DNA of 64,000 bases from JALZOC01 sp035758845 (GTDB taxonomy: Bacteria > Acidobacteriota > Vicinamibacteria > Vicinamibacterales > 2-12-FULL-66-21), in the NCBI GenBank assembly GCA_035758845.1, contig DASTVZ010000104.1:7915-71914 (forward strand), written 5' to 3'. The notes beneath the pieces are model-generated. The model had not been told where the DNA came from. It saw nothing but the letters and a program-made list of their open reading frames with translations, and ran no database searches. The position numbers were made by a program, and so were the translations under genes. The first letter of the stretch is position 1, and every line of letters begins with the position of its first letter. Shown here piece after piece: positions 1 to 8,100 of the stretch.

Positions 1-142
1 TGATCCAGCCTGCGCACACTTTGTCGCGAGGAAACGTCGCCTTATCCATGACGACAACGTCGACACCCGCGCGCCGGAGCTTCCACGCGCACGATGAGCC
101 GGCAGGACCACCACCGGCGATCAGAATGTCGCACCTCTCCAA
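1..142 (-). CDS. FAD-dependent oxidoreductase, N-terminal fragment (runs off the window)
   Basis: The reverse strand reads from a TTG at 142 into a typical flavoprotein N-terminus: ERCDILIAGGGPAGSS is a GxGxxG dinucleotide-binding fold and is followed by a helix and VVVMDKATFPRDKVCAGW. The DKxxFPRDKxCG-like ending is typical of the geranylgeranyl-reductase/halogenase flavoprotein superfamily. The TTG is chosen because GGGAG lies 8 bases upstream and no in-frame ATG exists. The gene follows the cyclopropane synthase by about 28 bases on the same strand, so the two are probably co-transcribed and may both act on lipids (inference). Only about 47 residues are visible, so the substrate cannot be named. 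Confidence 0.75.
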   Translation of the reverse strand, partial: MERCDILIAGGGPAGSSCAWKLRRAGVDVVVMDKATFPRDKVCAGWI

Positions 143-170
143 ATGGATTGCTCCCGGCTCAGGGCCATCG

Positions 171-1391
171 TCAACTGGCGCGCGTGAACGGCGCCGCCGG
201 CTTGTGACCACGCTCGAACACAACCTGGAATAACTGCAGCGAGCCGGTCGAGAACGACGCCTCGGAGCCCGTCAAATACAGCCGCCACGCCCGAACGAAC
301 TGCTCATCGAACATCGCCAGCACCTGTCGGCTGGCGCGTTCGAAACGGAGACGCCAGTGCTCCAGCGTTTTGGCGTAATGCCAACGCAGGTTGTGCACGT
401 CGAGCACGGAGAACAAATAGGGCTCGAGGACCCGCTCGAACACCTCGGGCAATGTCGGCGCGTAGGCGCCGGGAAAGATGCGCTTTCGAATCCAGGGACT
501 GAGCGGCATTGGTCGATCGCGACCGATGAAATGGAGCAATCCACGACCGTTGGGCGAGAGCGTTCGATCGATTACCTGCCCCAGCGTGGCGTAATGCGCG
601 GCGCCAACATGTTCGAGCATGCCGACCGAGACGAAGGCGTCGCAGGTTCCTTCGACGTGACGGTAATCGTCCTCGACGAACTCAACGCGATCGGCAAGTC
701 CTTCGGCGGCCGCGCGCCGTCGCGCATACGCGATCTGCTCCGACGAGATGTTGAACGCGCGCACCGTGACGCCGTAATGGCGCGCCATGAACAGCGCCAG
801 TGAACCCCATCCGCAACCCGCCTCAATCACCCGATCGCCGGGTTTCAGCTGAAGCTTCCGGCAGACGAGATCGAGCTTCGCGACCTGCGCGTCCTCGAGA
901 CTCGCCTCCGGCGTCGGAAAATACGCGCACGTGTAGACCATTTCATCGTCGAGCCACAGTCGATAAAAATCATTGCCTATGTCGTAATGATGATGAACGT
1001 TCTCCATCGCCGCGCGCGTGTCGTTGGATTTCTGCCAGAGATACCACGGTCGTCGCGGTCTGGTGAACGAGCGGTAGATCGCTTCGAGAAGTTCCAGGAG
1101 ATCTCCCTGGATGTCGACGAGCCCCGCCATGTAGGTTTCGCCAAAGTTCAGCTCGGGATCCCACATCCAGCCGTACAGAGCAGAGCGTTCTTTGAACAGC
1201 ATCGTCGCCACAGGAACACCCGGGGCCACGGGTAGCTCAAAGCCGTCCCACAACACGAAGCGGATAGGCGCGGTCGAGACGAACTTCTGGATGCGTTTGA
1301 GCGCCCATCGATCGAATCGCGTCGAGGGATACGGCGCGGTGCTCACGTCGGCATCGCCCGAAACGGCTTCAAGCACTTCCTTCCCCATCAT
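171..1391 (-). CDS. Cyclopropane-fatty-acyl-phospholipid synthase family methyltransferase
   Basis: The 406-residue product belongs to the SAM-dependent Cfa/CmaS family, which adds a methylene bridge to unsaturated acyl chains of membrane phospholipids. Visible hallmarks are NVHHHYDIGNDFY (about 132-143), the SAM-binding motif VIEAGCGWGS (about 188-197) and SVGMLEHVG, the catalytic-region motif. The length fits the family. The start is the first of two ATGs, with GGAGGT 7 bases upstream; a start 11 codons earlier has no ribosome-binding site. The downstream neighbour is a flavoprotein. Family assignment is firm; true cyclopropanation rather than another lipid methylation is inferred. Confidence 0.9.
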   Translation of the reverse strand: MMGKEVLEAVSGDADVSTAPYPSTRFDRWALKRIQKFVSTAPIRFVLWDGFELPVAPGVPVATMLFKERSALYGWMWDPELNFGETYMAGLVDIQGDLLELLEAIYRSFTRPRRPWYLWQKSNDTRAAMENVHHHYDIGNDFYRLWLDDEMVYTCAYFPTPEASLEDAQVAKLDLVCRKLQLKPGDRVIEAGCGWGSLALFMARHYGVTVRAFNISSEQIAYARRRAAAEGLADRVEFVEDDYRHVEGTCDAFVSVGMLEHVGAAHYATLGQVIDRTLSPNGRGLLHFIGRDRPMPLSPWIRKRIFPGAYAPTLPEVFERVLEPYLFSVLDVHNLRWHYAKTLEHWRLRFERASRQVLAMFDEQFVRAWRLYLTGSEASFSTGSLQLFQVVFERGHKPAAPFTRAS

Positions 1392-1643
1392 TGGTTCTAC
1401 CTCCGTCTTCTGATGCGGCGCCAACTTTCGCTACATCACACATTCCCAGTTCAGGGGGGACGCTATTATTACCGCGGTCGGCGCGCCGAACTCAACCGTG
1501 TGGGACATGGGCTGTCGGATCCGATGTCCGGGATCCGCGAGCCGGAATTCCCGGAAACCCGTGCAATTGCTTGATTTCCCGTACGAGCCCCTCGGACAAC
1601 GGACCCCGGATCCCGGACCCGTCAAGCGTGACAGAATGCCAGC
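1392..1643. other. Intergenic region between divergent genes, with GGATCC-rich repeats
   Basis: The 252 bases between the divergent cyclopropane synthase and MFS genes must hold both promoters, but I see no convincing -35/-10 pair. The stretch 1515-1621 is rich in short GGATCCGGG and CCCGGATCC-like words. Similar words recur at 9288-9314, downstream of another divergent boundary, so this looks like a dispersed intergenic repeat and not coding sequence. Confidence 0.5.
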
Positions 1644-2927
1644 GTGTCCAACTCGCGAGTCAGTCAGGCGGCCTCCTTTTCAGCAGACGTCGCCATCCCA
1701 CTGACCAACGGCCGCCGCTGGTCCATCGTCGGGCTGCTCTTCACCGCATCGCTCATCAACTATTTCGATCGCGCCACGATCTCGTTCGCGCTGCCGCTCA
1801 TTTCCAAGGAATTGCAGCTCGGACCGGAAGCAAAAGGCGTGCTGCTGTCGGCGTTCTTCTGGTCGTATGCCCTGCTGCAGATCCCTATGGGAGTGCTTGC
1901 GGATCGCGTGAACCTTCGGTGGCTCTACGCCGCCGCGTTCACGCTATGGTCGGTTTCGCAGGGTCTGATGGGCATGGCAACCGGTCTCGGCATGCTGATC
2001 GTCTTTCGCATGCTGCTCGGTATCGGCGAAGCGATTTACCTGCCCGGCGGCTCGAAAATCGTCAGTCTGCTCTTCCGGCCGGCTGAACGCGGACTGCCCT
2101 GCGGCCTGTTTGACGCCGGAACGCGCACGGGCCTCGTGATCGAAGGGGTGCTCGTCCCGTGGATGTTGATTCACTACGGATGGCGCACGAGTTTTTCAAT
2201 CATCGGATTCGCCGCGCTGTTGTGGCTCGTGCCGTGGTTCTTGATGACACCGAGAGAACTGCATGGCAGGGCGGAGCAGAGCCCCCCGGCCGCTCGATCC
2301 GGCTTTGGTCCGGCGATCAGAGCGCTGGTCACCAATCGCAATCTGCTTGGCATCTGTGCGACGTTCTTCTGCTTCGACTACTACTGGTACTTTCTCGTGA
2401 ACTGGCTGCCGGACTATCTGGTCACTGGCCGAGGGCTGACGATTCTAAGCGCGGGACTCTATGCAGCACTGCCCTATTTCGTGTTCGGGGCAAGTGAACC
2501 AATCGGCGGCTGGCTCGCCGATCGGTTGATCCAGAGAGGCTGGAGCGAAACACGCGCGCGAAAAGGGGTCGTCACCGCCGCGTTCATGACTGGATTACTG
2601 CTGATTCCCGCCGCTCGAGTCGACACGCCAGGGGTTGCGGTCGCGCTGATTGTCGGAGGATGCCTGGTCGGATTGGCGACCGGCAATCTCCTGGTCATTC
2701 TTCAGAGCTGCGCGCCGCGTGGAGCGATCGGTCTGTGGACCGGTGTCTACAACTTCATCGGAAACATCGCGGGCATTCTGTCGCCGCTCATCACAGGCTT
2801 CCTGATCGAGCGAACAGGCTCGTACACGCCACCGTTTATCCTGGCGGCGGTCATGATCGCGCTCGGGCCGATCGCGCTGTGGTCAATCGTCACTGACCTG
2901 CGGGACGCGGGATCCGCGGCGGAATAG
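1644..2927 (+). CDS. MFS transporter, anion:cation symporter (ACS) type
   Basis: The 427-residue protein has about 12 hydrophobic segments. The first loop shows NYFDRATISFALPLI, as in hexuronate, glucarate and galactonate symporters, and GVLADRVNLRWLY is the MFS loop 2-3 motif. It probably imports an organic anion such as a sugar acid across the inner membrane with a cation (family knowledge; substrate not determined). The start is GTG with only a weak upstream ribosome-binding site. The last 38 bases overlap the 3' end of the opposite apbE gene, so the two transcripts are convergent. Solute-carrier partners are absent, so it probably works alone. Confidence 0.85.
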   Translation: MSNSRVSQAASFSADVAIPLTNGRRWSIVGLLFTASLINYFDRATISFALPLISKELQLGPEAKGVLLSAFFWSYALLQIPMGVLADRVNLRWLYAAAFTLWSVSQGLMGMATGLGMLIVFRMLLGIGEAIYLPGGSKIVSLLFRPAERGLPCGLFDAGTRTGLVIEGVLVPWMLIHYGWRTSFSIIGFAALLWLVPWFLMTPRELHGRAEQSPPAARSGFGPAIRALVTNRNLLGICATFFCFDYYWYFLVNWLPDYLVTGRGLTILSAGLYAALPYFVFGASEPIGGWLADRLIQRGWSETRARKGVVTAAFMTGLLLIPAARVDTPGVAVALIVGGCLVGLATGNLLVILQSCAPRGAIGLWTGVYNFIGNIAGILSPLITGFLIERTGSYTPPFILAAVMIALGPIALWSIVTDLRDAGSAAE

Positions 2928-3954
2928 GCGCCACTTCGATGCTGCCGTTGCTCGCCGCTGCGAGCTTGCGAAATCGTGACGACATCGACGCCACAACCCC
3001 TGCTTTGCCGCGTTGAACGATCAGCGCGGCCGCGCCTGATCTGGATTCAATCAACGACAAGCCGCGATCTCTTCCGATCAGGCTCACCGCGGTATCGAGA
3101 CCATCGGCATCGAGGCCGCTGCGCGCGATCACTGTGACGGTGATGTCGTCGAGGAGACCGATCTGCGATGCCGGGTCGATGACGTGCGAATACCGCCGGC
3201 CGTCGACGTCCAGGTGTTGTTCGCTCGGGCCGGATGTGGAAACCGCCGCATTGGTCAACTCGAGCACAGGAGGCACGCCGGCCAGTTCGGGATCGCCGTT
3301 GTGGATGTCTATGCGCCAGCCGTTTCGCCCGGGTGGCGCGTCGCCAAACGCGAGGTCTCCGCTTACCGCCACGAGGCCGCTGCGAATACCGCGCGCACGA
3401 AGGACGGCGAGTGACTCACTCGCCGCGTAGCCCTTTCCAATCGCGCCAACATCGAGCGCCATGCCGGCCTGATCGAGCATCACGGTCCGCTGGCGCACGT
3501 CAACGTGAAGCTTGCGAAATCCGCTTCGACTCGCGGCCTCTTTCAGTGCAGCTGGATCCGGCACACGCTTTTCCGCTCGCGCAGCGCGCCAAAGTCGAAT
3601 GACCGGTCCCTGTGTGATGTCGAACGCACCGCGTGTCGCGGCGGCGAGTTCCTGTGAGGCTGCCAGAACCGTGCATAAGTCGTTGCTCACTGGCACGGCG
3701 TGGCCGACGGCGTGGCTCGTCAGCTGATTCAGTTCGCTGTCTGGCTTGTAGTCGGAGAGGATTCGATCGAGTTCGGCGATGCGATCGAACGCTGCGCGGA
3801 AAGCAGTGGTCGCCGACTGCTCGTCGCTCGTGTAAAGAGTAATTTTGACGAGGGTCCCCATGTGGGGCTCGACCGCCTCATAGCGTTGGAGTGATTGCTG
3901 CGGAGCGATACCTACGCTGACGAGCAAAAAGAAAGAGACGATCGGCCGAGGCAT
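2890..3954 (-). CDS. apbE: FAD:protein FMN transferase, exported
   Basis: The 354-residue protein starts with a signal peptide (SFFLLVSVGIAPQ, about 6-18) followed by the ApbE fold. Motifs are EPHMGT near the N-terminus, DVGAIGKGYAAS, AVSGDLAFG, the flavin-binding SHVIDP region and DADGLDTAV (Mg-binding Asp/Thr). ApbE moves FMN from FAD to a Ser or Thr of exported flavoproteins such as NqrB/RnfG-like subunits. No obvious acceptor is encoded in this window. A second, unexported ApbE lies at 57310. The 3' end overlaps the MFS gene antisense. Confidence 0.88.
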   Translation of the reverse strand: MPRPIVSFFLLVSVGIAPQQSLQRYEAVEPHMGTLVKITLYTSDEQSATTAFRAAFDRIAELDRILSDYKPDSELNQLTSHAVGHAVPVSNDLCTVLAASQELAAATRGAFDITQGPVIRLWRAARAEKRVPDPAALKEAASRSGFRKLHVDVRQRTVMLDQAGMALDVGAIGKGYAASESLAVLRARGIRSGLVAVSGDLAFGDAPPGRNGWRIDIHNGDPELAGVPPVLELTNAAVSTSGPSEQHLDVDGRRYSHVIDPASQIGLLDDITVTVIARSGLDADGLDTAVSLIGRDRGLSLIESRSGAAALIVQRGKAGVVASMSSRFRKLAAASNGSIEVAPIPPRIPRPAGQ

Positions 3955-3972
3955 CCGTCTGCTCTTTTTAGT

Positions 3973-3998
3973 GCGCGTGGGGCCCCACCCCCACGCGC
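3973..3998 (-). repeat. GC-rich hairpin, 10-bp stem with GTGGGG loop
   Basis: On the minus strand GCGCGTGGGG pairs perfectly with CCCCACGCGC around the loop GTGGGG. It lies between the stop of the SUMF1-like gene and the start of apbE. It has no following U-run, so it is not a classical intrinsic terminator. The element at 58260-58286 has the same stem length and loop type with one compensatory pair change, so I treat both as one repeat family. Confidence 0.6.
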
Positions 3999-4046
3999 TG
4001 CTGCTCGACGGCTCGAAGACTCGCCGCTCGCAGCGGCCGCAGGCGC

Positions 4047-5105
4047 CTAATACGGATCAAGAGCGACACCGTTATTCCACGCACGGTACATGTCTTCGGC
4101 GCTTGGCAGCGTGGCGGGACGCACCAGTCGAAAGCCGAGCCACTGCGCGTCGGTCATGTACCACACGCTCTTCGGCAGTTGGGGATCTTGGCGTTTCCAC
4201 GATGCATCCGATGGCACACGCGCCGTGCACGTGACCGTCGACGGATCGTTGTTCCACGAACCGCCACGAACGGCGTGCGGATACGAGGTGGTCGATTTGA
4301 CCGTCGGGTTTGTCTGGGCAGCGGCTGGATAGGGCGCGTACTGATCGAGCGTCCATTCCATGACGTTGCCGAGCATGTCGTAGAGTCCCCACGCGTTGGG
4401 CTTCTTCGTGGCAACGTTGTGATACGTCGCGGACATGAACTGCCCCGCCGAATTTTTCGCATGCCACGCGTAGTCGTCCACGCTGCCCGATGCGGTGCCA
4501 GTCGGTGAACCGGCGCGGCAGGCGTACTCCCATTCGGCCTCGGTTGGCAGCCGGTAGTACTCACCCGTCTTGGCGCTCAGCCACTCGGCGAACTTGTTGG
4601 CGGCGTGCTGGGTCATGCTGATGGCCGGGAAGCCCTGGAGACCTCGCCCGAAACTCATCTCCACGTATGGAGCGGTCGGGCGGCTCAGCGCGTCCACGAT
4701 TGCATCCGGATTCGCGCGTTCGTTCGCCTGGTCGGCAAACATGAACATCAAGTACGCGTCCCACGTCACCTCGTGCGCCTGCATCCAGAACGGATCGAGT
4801 TTGACACTGTGTTCCGGTTGTTCGTCCGCCTTCGCATTCGGTCCCGCGGATCCCATCTTGAACTCACCGCCGCGAATCGGAACCATCGCGTAGGTCACCG
4901 TGGTGTTGGGGATCGTCACCTTGTAAGCAGCCGGCGGGCCTGCCGCCGCTTTCTTACTGTGTTCTTCAATCCGGGCGCGGATGCGCTGAACTGCCGCGAG
5001 TTCTTTCGGATCGAGCGGTTTATCGGCCTGTGCGGTGAGAAAAGAAGCGCTCTCCGCCGCCGCGATGACCGCGACGGCGAAGAATGTCCAGAGACGGAGT
5101 GCCAT
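4047..5105 (-). CDS. SUMF1/FGE-fold protein, exported, lacking the catalytic cysteines
   Basis: The 352-residue protein has a signal peptide (ending about SFLTAQ) and an SUMF1 (formylglycine-generating-enzyme) domain: GGEFKMGSAG, HEVTWDAYLMF, RLPTEAEWEYACRAG, MLGNVMEWTLD, AVRGGSWNND and WLGFRLVRP in the expected order. True formylglycine-generating enzymes have two cysteines soon after RGGSF. Here RGGSW is followed by NNDPSTVTC, so neither cysteine is at its usual place and no sulfatase is nearby. It is therefore probably a binding or iron-type SUMF1 relative (inference). It follows a Gfo/Idh/MocA gene by 6 bases and is probably co-transcribed with it. Confidence 0.85.
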   Translation of the reverse strand: MALRLWTFFAVAVIAAAESASFLTAQADKPLDPKELAAVQRIRARIEEHSKKAAAGPPAAYKVTIPNTTVTYAMVPIRGGEFKMGSAGPNAKADEQPEHSVKLDPFWMQAHEVTWDAYLMFMFADQANERANPDAIVDALSRPTAPYVEMSFGRGLQGFPAISMTQHAANKFAEWLSAKTGEYYRLPTEAEWEYACRAGSPTGTASGSVDDYAWHAKNSAGQFMSATYHNVATKKPNAWGLYDMLGNVMEWTLDQYAPYPAAAQTNPTVKSTTSYPHAVRGGSWNNDPSTVTCTARVPSDASWKRQDPQLPKSVWYMTDAQWLGFRLVRPATLPSAEDMYRAWNNGVALDPY

Positions 5106-5111
5106 GGTCGA

Positions 5112-6419
5112 TCAGAAAACCGGGGGTTGCTGACGCCCCGGAATCGCCAGGCCGGGCACTTCGTGCTTTGCGTTCCAGTCGACCGACTTCGGCACGAGAC
5201 TCACCTGTGAATTGAGCGCCTGTTCCCAGGTGACCTGCTGCCCCGAGTACGCCGCGTGGCGGCCCATGATCGCAAGCAGCGTGCTCGTTGCGAGATTGAG
5301 ATCGTCGTTCTTCGGCTTGCCGGAACGAATCGCCTCAAACAGTACGTCATGCTCCTTTTGATACATGTCGTACTCCTCACCCTGCCACTGCCACTTCACT
5401 TTGCCGTCAGGCGTCTCGATGCGCGGCGGGCCGCCGCCAAGCATCAGCGTCCCTTCCGTGCCCATCACGAAATCGAGCGTTCCATTGAAACACCCTGTCG
5501 CCTGCCGATTCGCAAGAAACACGCGATAGCCGTTCGGGAAGAGATAGTTGACCTCGAAGTGATCGTAGATATTTCCGCCATTGGCGGGAACCGCGCGGCC
5601 GCCAACCGCCACGGCGCTGAGCGGCGGTTGATCGCGCATGATCCACATGATCTTGTCGGCGTTGTGCACGGCCTGCTCGACGAGGCTATCGCCGCAGAGC
5701 CACGTGTAGTTGTACCAATTGCGGATTTGCCATTCGACATCACTCATTCCGGCAGGGCGCGTACTCTCGGGAGGCAACGGCTTGACCGGATTCGTGTAGT
5801 ACGTCGAATAGTGAGACACGAGCCGGCCAATCGCGCCGTTGTGGACCTGCCCGACCGCCTCCTGGATCATGTTGTTATAACGCCAGCAGAATCCCGCCAC
5901 CAGCGACAGGTTCTTCGATTGCGCGAGCTTCTGCGCCGCGATCACCTCGCGAACCCCGGGTGAATCGGTCGCACACGGCTTCTCGCAGAACACGTGCTTG
6001 TTCGCATTCACCGCCGCCGTCAAGTGCTGTGGACGGAATCCTGGCGGCGTCGCCAGCAGCACGACGTCACTGGCGCTGATGACCTTCTCGTACGCGTCCA
6101 ACCCGACATACGCGCGATCGATCTTCACCTGACTGCCAATGGTCTGGCTTCCTTTGAGCCTGTCGGTGGCTTGTTGAACGATGGCTTCATCGACATCCGC
6201 CACCGCCGTCAGCTCGTTGTTTTTGTTCGCCGTCAGCGCCTGCCGCGCGGCGCCGCTGCCTCGGCCGCCGCAGCCAACCAGGCCAACCTTCAGCGAATTG
6301 GTCACCGACTGACCGGAGATGATTGAGGGAAACCCGGCGGCCATGACGCCAGCCACCGTTCCGGTCTTCTTCAGAAATTCGCGACGTTCGATCTTTTCCG
6401 GTTTTTTATCGTCGTTCAT
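5112..6419 (-). CDS. Gfo/Idh/MocA family oxidoreductase, Tat-exported
   Basis: The 435-residue NAD(P)-dependent sugar-type dehydrogenase begins with a twin-arginine signal (RREFLKKTG, about 12-20, then VMAAGFPSI). The Rossmann motif VGLVGCGGRGSG follows (about 45-56), and the catalytic-lysine region HVFCEKPCAT lies near 145. The C-terminal half matches the family's substrate domain. A good ribosome-binding site (AGGTAGGA) lies 5 bases before the ATG. The SUMF1-like gene follows immediately, and a DUF1080 gene is divergent. The grouping fits periplasmic oxidation and hydrolysis of glycosides, though the substrate is unknown. Confidence 0.88.
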   Translation of the reverse strand: MNDDKKPEKIERREFLKKTGTVAGVMAAGFPSIISGQSVTNSLKVGLVGCGGRGSGAARQALTANKNNELTAVADVDEAIVQQATDRLKGSQTIGSQVKIDRAYVGLDAYEKVISASDVVLLATPPGFRPQHLTAAVNANKHVFCEKPCATDSPGVREVIAAQKLAQSKNLSLVAGFCWRYNNMIQEAVGQVHNGAIGRLVSHYSTYYTNPVKPLPPESTRPAGMSDVEWQIRNWYNYTWLCGDSLVEQAVHNADKIMWIMRDQPPLSAVAVGGRAVPANGGNIYDHFEVNYLFPNGYRVFLANRQATGCFNGTLDFVMGTEGTLMLGGGPPRIETPDGKVKWQWQGEEYDMYQKEHDVLFEAIRSGKPKNDDLNLATSTLLAIMGRHAAYSGQQVTWEQALNSQVSLVPKSVDWNAKHEVPGLAIPGRQQPPVF

Positions 6420-6444
6420 GACTGTCCTACCTGATGCGAATCAT

Positions 6445-6510
6445 AAAAGGCACAAGGCAAAAGGCAAAAGGGAAAAGGAAAGGACAAAGGGCACGCAAGC
6501 ACGAAAGGGG
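6445..6510. repeat. Purine-rich low-complexity tract
   Basis: The stretch between the divergent Gfo/Idh/MocA and DUF1080 genes is a run of AAAGG and AAGGC words (for example AAAAGGGAAAAGG near 6467). The same words occur on the opposite strand at 8061-8100, which suggests a dispersed intergenic repeat. It contains several ribosome-binding-site-like AAAGGGG words but none at a useful distance from the 6529 start. Confidence 0.5.
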
Positions 6511-6528
6511 TCGCGTAGAATCAACCGC

Positions 6529-7161
6529 ATGTCAAAGGCCAAGTCTATTTTACTTATGTGCTTTTGTGCGTTAGCTCTGCCGGATTTTGCCTCGGCTCAG
6601 GCCCTCACGACGGACTGGAAGCCGCTATTTGACGGAAAAACACTCGGCAACTGGCAATCGACGAAATTCGGCGGCGAAGGGGCGGTCAAGGTCGAAAACG
6701 GACAGATCGTCCTCGAGGCGGGCACGACTCTGACAGGCGTCACGTGGACCGGACCGGAACTTCCGAAGACGAGCTACGAGATTGCGCTTCAGGCCATGCG
6801 CGTCGAAGGGCGCGACTTCTTCGCCGGCATCACGTTTCCTGTCGCCGATTCCTTCTGCTCGCTGATTCTCGGCGGCTGGGGCGGTACCGTGATTGGGCTC
6901 TCGAGTGTCAACACCGAAGACGCATCGCAGAACGAAACATCCCAGTCGATGGAGTTCGAGATGGGACGTTGGTACAACGTCCGCATCCGCGTCACGCCTG
7001 CCAAGATCGAGGTCTGGCTCGACGAGCGTCAGATCATCAGCCAGGACTTGAAAGGCAACCGGATCACCATTCGCATGGAGATGGAGCGGTCAACGCCGCT
7101 TGGGATTGCGACCTGGAAGACGAAAGGGGCGCTCCGCGACATTCGCCTGCGGCGAGTCTAG
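6529..7161 (+). CDS. DUF1080 (3-keto-disaccharide hydrolase-type) secreted protein
   Basis: The 210-residue product has a Sec signal (ILLMCFCALALPDFASAQA, about 6-24) and one DUF1080 jelly-roll domain: WKPLFDGKTLGNWQSTKF near the start, then beta-strand repeats ending in ATWKTKGALRDIRLR. DUF1080 members include 3-keto-glucoside hydrolases that act with Gfo/Idh/MocA-type 3-dehydrogenases; the divergent neighbour is such an oxidoreductase. The start is set at the ATG before the signal peptide, because the upstream in-frame extension is low-complexity intergenic repeat. No clear ribosome-binding site is visible. Hydrolase activity itself is inferred. Confidence 0.82.
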   Translation: MSKAKSILLMCFCALALPDFASAQALTTDWKPLFDGKTLGNWQSTKFGGEGAVKVENGQIVLEAGTTLTGVTWTGPELPKTSYEIALQAMRVEGRDFFAGITFPVADSFCSLILGGWGGTVIGLSSVNTEDASQNETSQSMEFEMGRWYNVRIRVTPAKIEVWLDERQIISQDLKGNRITIRMEMERSTPLGIATWKTKGALRDIRLRRV

Positions 7162-7176
7162 TTCTGAATTGGTGGA

Positions 7177-7203
7177 TTGGTGAATTGAGGATCAATTCAC
7201 CAA
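7177..7203. terminator. Perfect inverted repeat between convergent genes
   Basis: TTGGTGAATTGA and TCAATTCACCAA form a 12-bp stem with the loop GGA. The flanking bases continue a weaker pairing (AATTGGTG near 7168 with CACCAATT near 7222). The element separates the convergent DUF1080 and lipoprotein genes. It lacks a U-run, so termination is only plausible. The TTGGTGAATTG word recurs at 13129. Confidence 0.45.
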
Positions 7204-7239
7204 CTCACCTCACCAACTCACCAATTTGAACCTGCCGAG

Positions 7240-7776
7240 CTACTGCACCCTGATCTTGGTCTGCCCCGAGCTCTTCTTCCCGCGCTGGTCGGTCGCGTCG
7301 AAGCCGACCACGATCACGCCGTTTCGTCCGACTCCACATCCGATTCCCAGGCTCAGAGGAAATCTCAGGTCGCGGGCGTTTCTCAGCTCCGTTCCGAACT
7401 CCTGAGTCGGAACGGGCATGGGCACCGTAACGCTCGGCTGATGCGTTCCCGCAATGTCGGTGAACTGCATGTTGATGCTCGTGACGACGACGCCGGTCGT
7501 GCCATTCGTACTCACCACCACGGTGAATGGAACGATGAACGGCGTCACCGTCGGACAGAATGGCCTTACCACCGGTTGCGCCACGATGTTGTCTGACAGC
7601 GCACTGATCGAAACGTTCGACGATGAAGACGACGAGCCTGCGACGCCGAAGGTCGTTGGTGTCGTAGGAAGATTGGAATCGCCGCAGGAAACGGCGAGGA
7701 GCGCTGCGCCGACGAGAAGCGCGAGCGCGATGTGACGACGGCTGCTCGAGGCGCCGCGGTCAAGGAGAGTGGTCAT
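7240..7776 (-). CDS. Putative lipoprotein of unknown function
   Basis: The 178-residue product has a positively charged start (SSRRHIALALL), a hydrophobic stretch and a lipobox-like LAVSC at about residue 30, followed by a Ser/Thr/Pro-rich linker and a C-terminal beta-rich domain. The start is the ATG with AAGGAGG 7 bases upstream, not an earlier in-frame codon. I do not recognise the C-terminal domain. Its VVVSTNGTTGVVVTSINMQF and VIVVGFDATDQRGKKSS segments look like an Ig-type beta sandwich. It is probably anchored to a membrane and convergent with DUF1080. Confidence 0.65.
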   Translation of the reverse strand: MTTLLDRGASSSRRHIALALLVGAALLAVSCGDSNLPTTPTTFGVAGSSSSSSNVSISALSDNIVAQPVVRPFCPTVTPFIVPFTVVVSTNGTTGVVVTSINMQFTDIAGTHQPSVTVPMPVPTQEFGTELRNARDLRFPLSLGIGCGVGRNGVIVVGFDATDQRGKKSSGQTKIRVQ

Positions 7777-8098
7777 GGGGAGCCTCCTTGGGTCCGATCG
7801 AAATCGGATCGCGCCGGGTGTTGTGGCCGCGTGGTCCGGCCAGTGACAGGAGGTCGGCCCACGACGGCCTTTCACGCGATTCTATGCGACAACGTCGATG
7901 AAAAATCGATCGACTTCACGGCGAGCATCGATGATGCGCCGAGGCTCGGGCCGATTTCAAAACTGTCGTGCGAGCGCCGACGGCCTGGTTCGCTCAATCC
8001 ACGAAATGCTGTGAGCTGCGCAACAGATTTGTAAGTCAGGCTCCGGCTTCCAGCTCCAGATTTTTCCTTTTCCCTTTTCCATTGTCCCTTTTCCCTTT
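7777..8098. other. Gene-free region of about 320 bases
   Basis: It lies downstream of the SpmB-like gene and upstream of the lipoprotein gene, both on the minus strand, so it should carry the lipoprotein promoter. I see no convincing coding frame or promoter box. At 8061-8098 it contains a pyrimidine tract (CCTTTTCCCTTTTCC words) that is the reverse complement of the purine tract at 6445-6490. Confidence 0.5.
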
Positions 8099-8100
8099 CT
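8061..8100. repeat. Pyrimidine-rich tract, inverse copy of the 6445 repeat
   Basis: Read on the minus strand it gives AAAGGGAAAAGGG and AAAAGGGAAAAGG, matching the purine tract at 6445-6490. It lies exactly at the 3' end of the SpmB-like gene. Confidence 0.5.

Noticed and set aside
1515..1621. BamHI cloning scars (GGATCC)
   Set aside because: The flanks differ between sites and include longer shared words, and the sites are in intergenic DNA; repeat origin is more likely than a cloning artefact.
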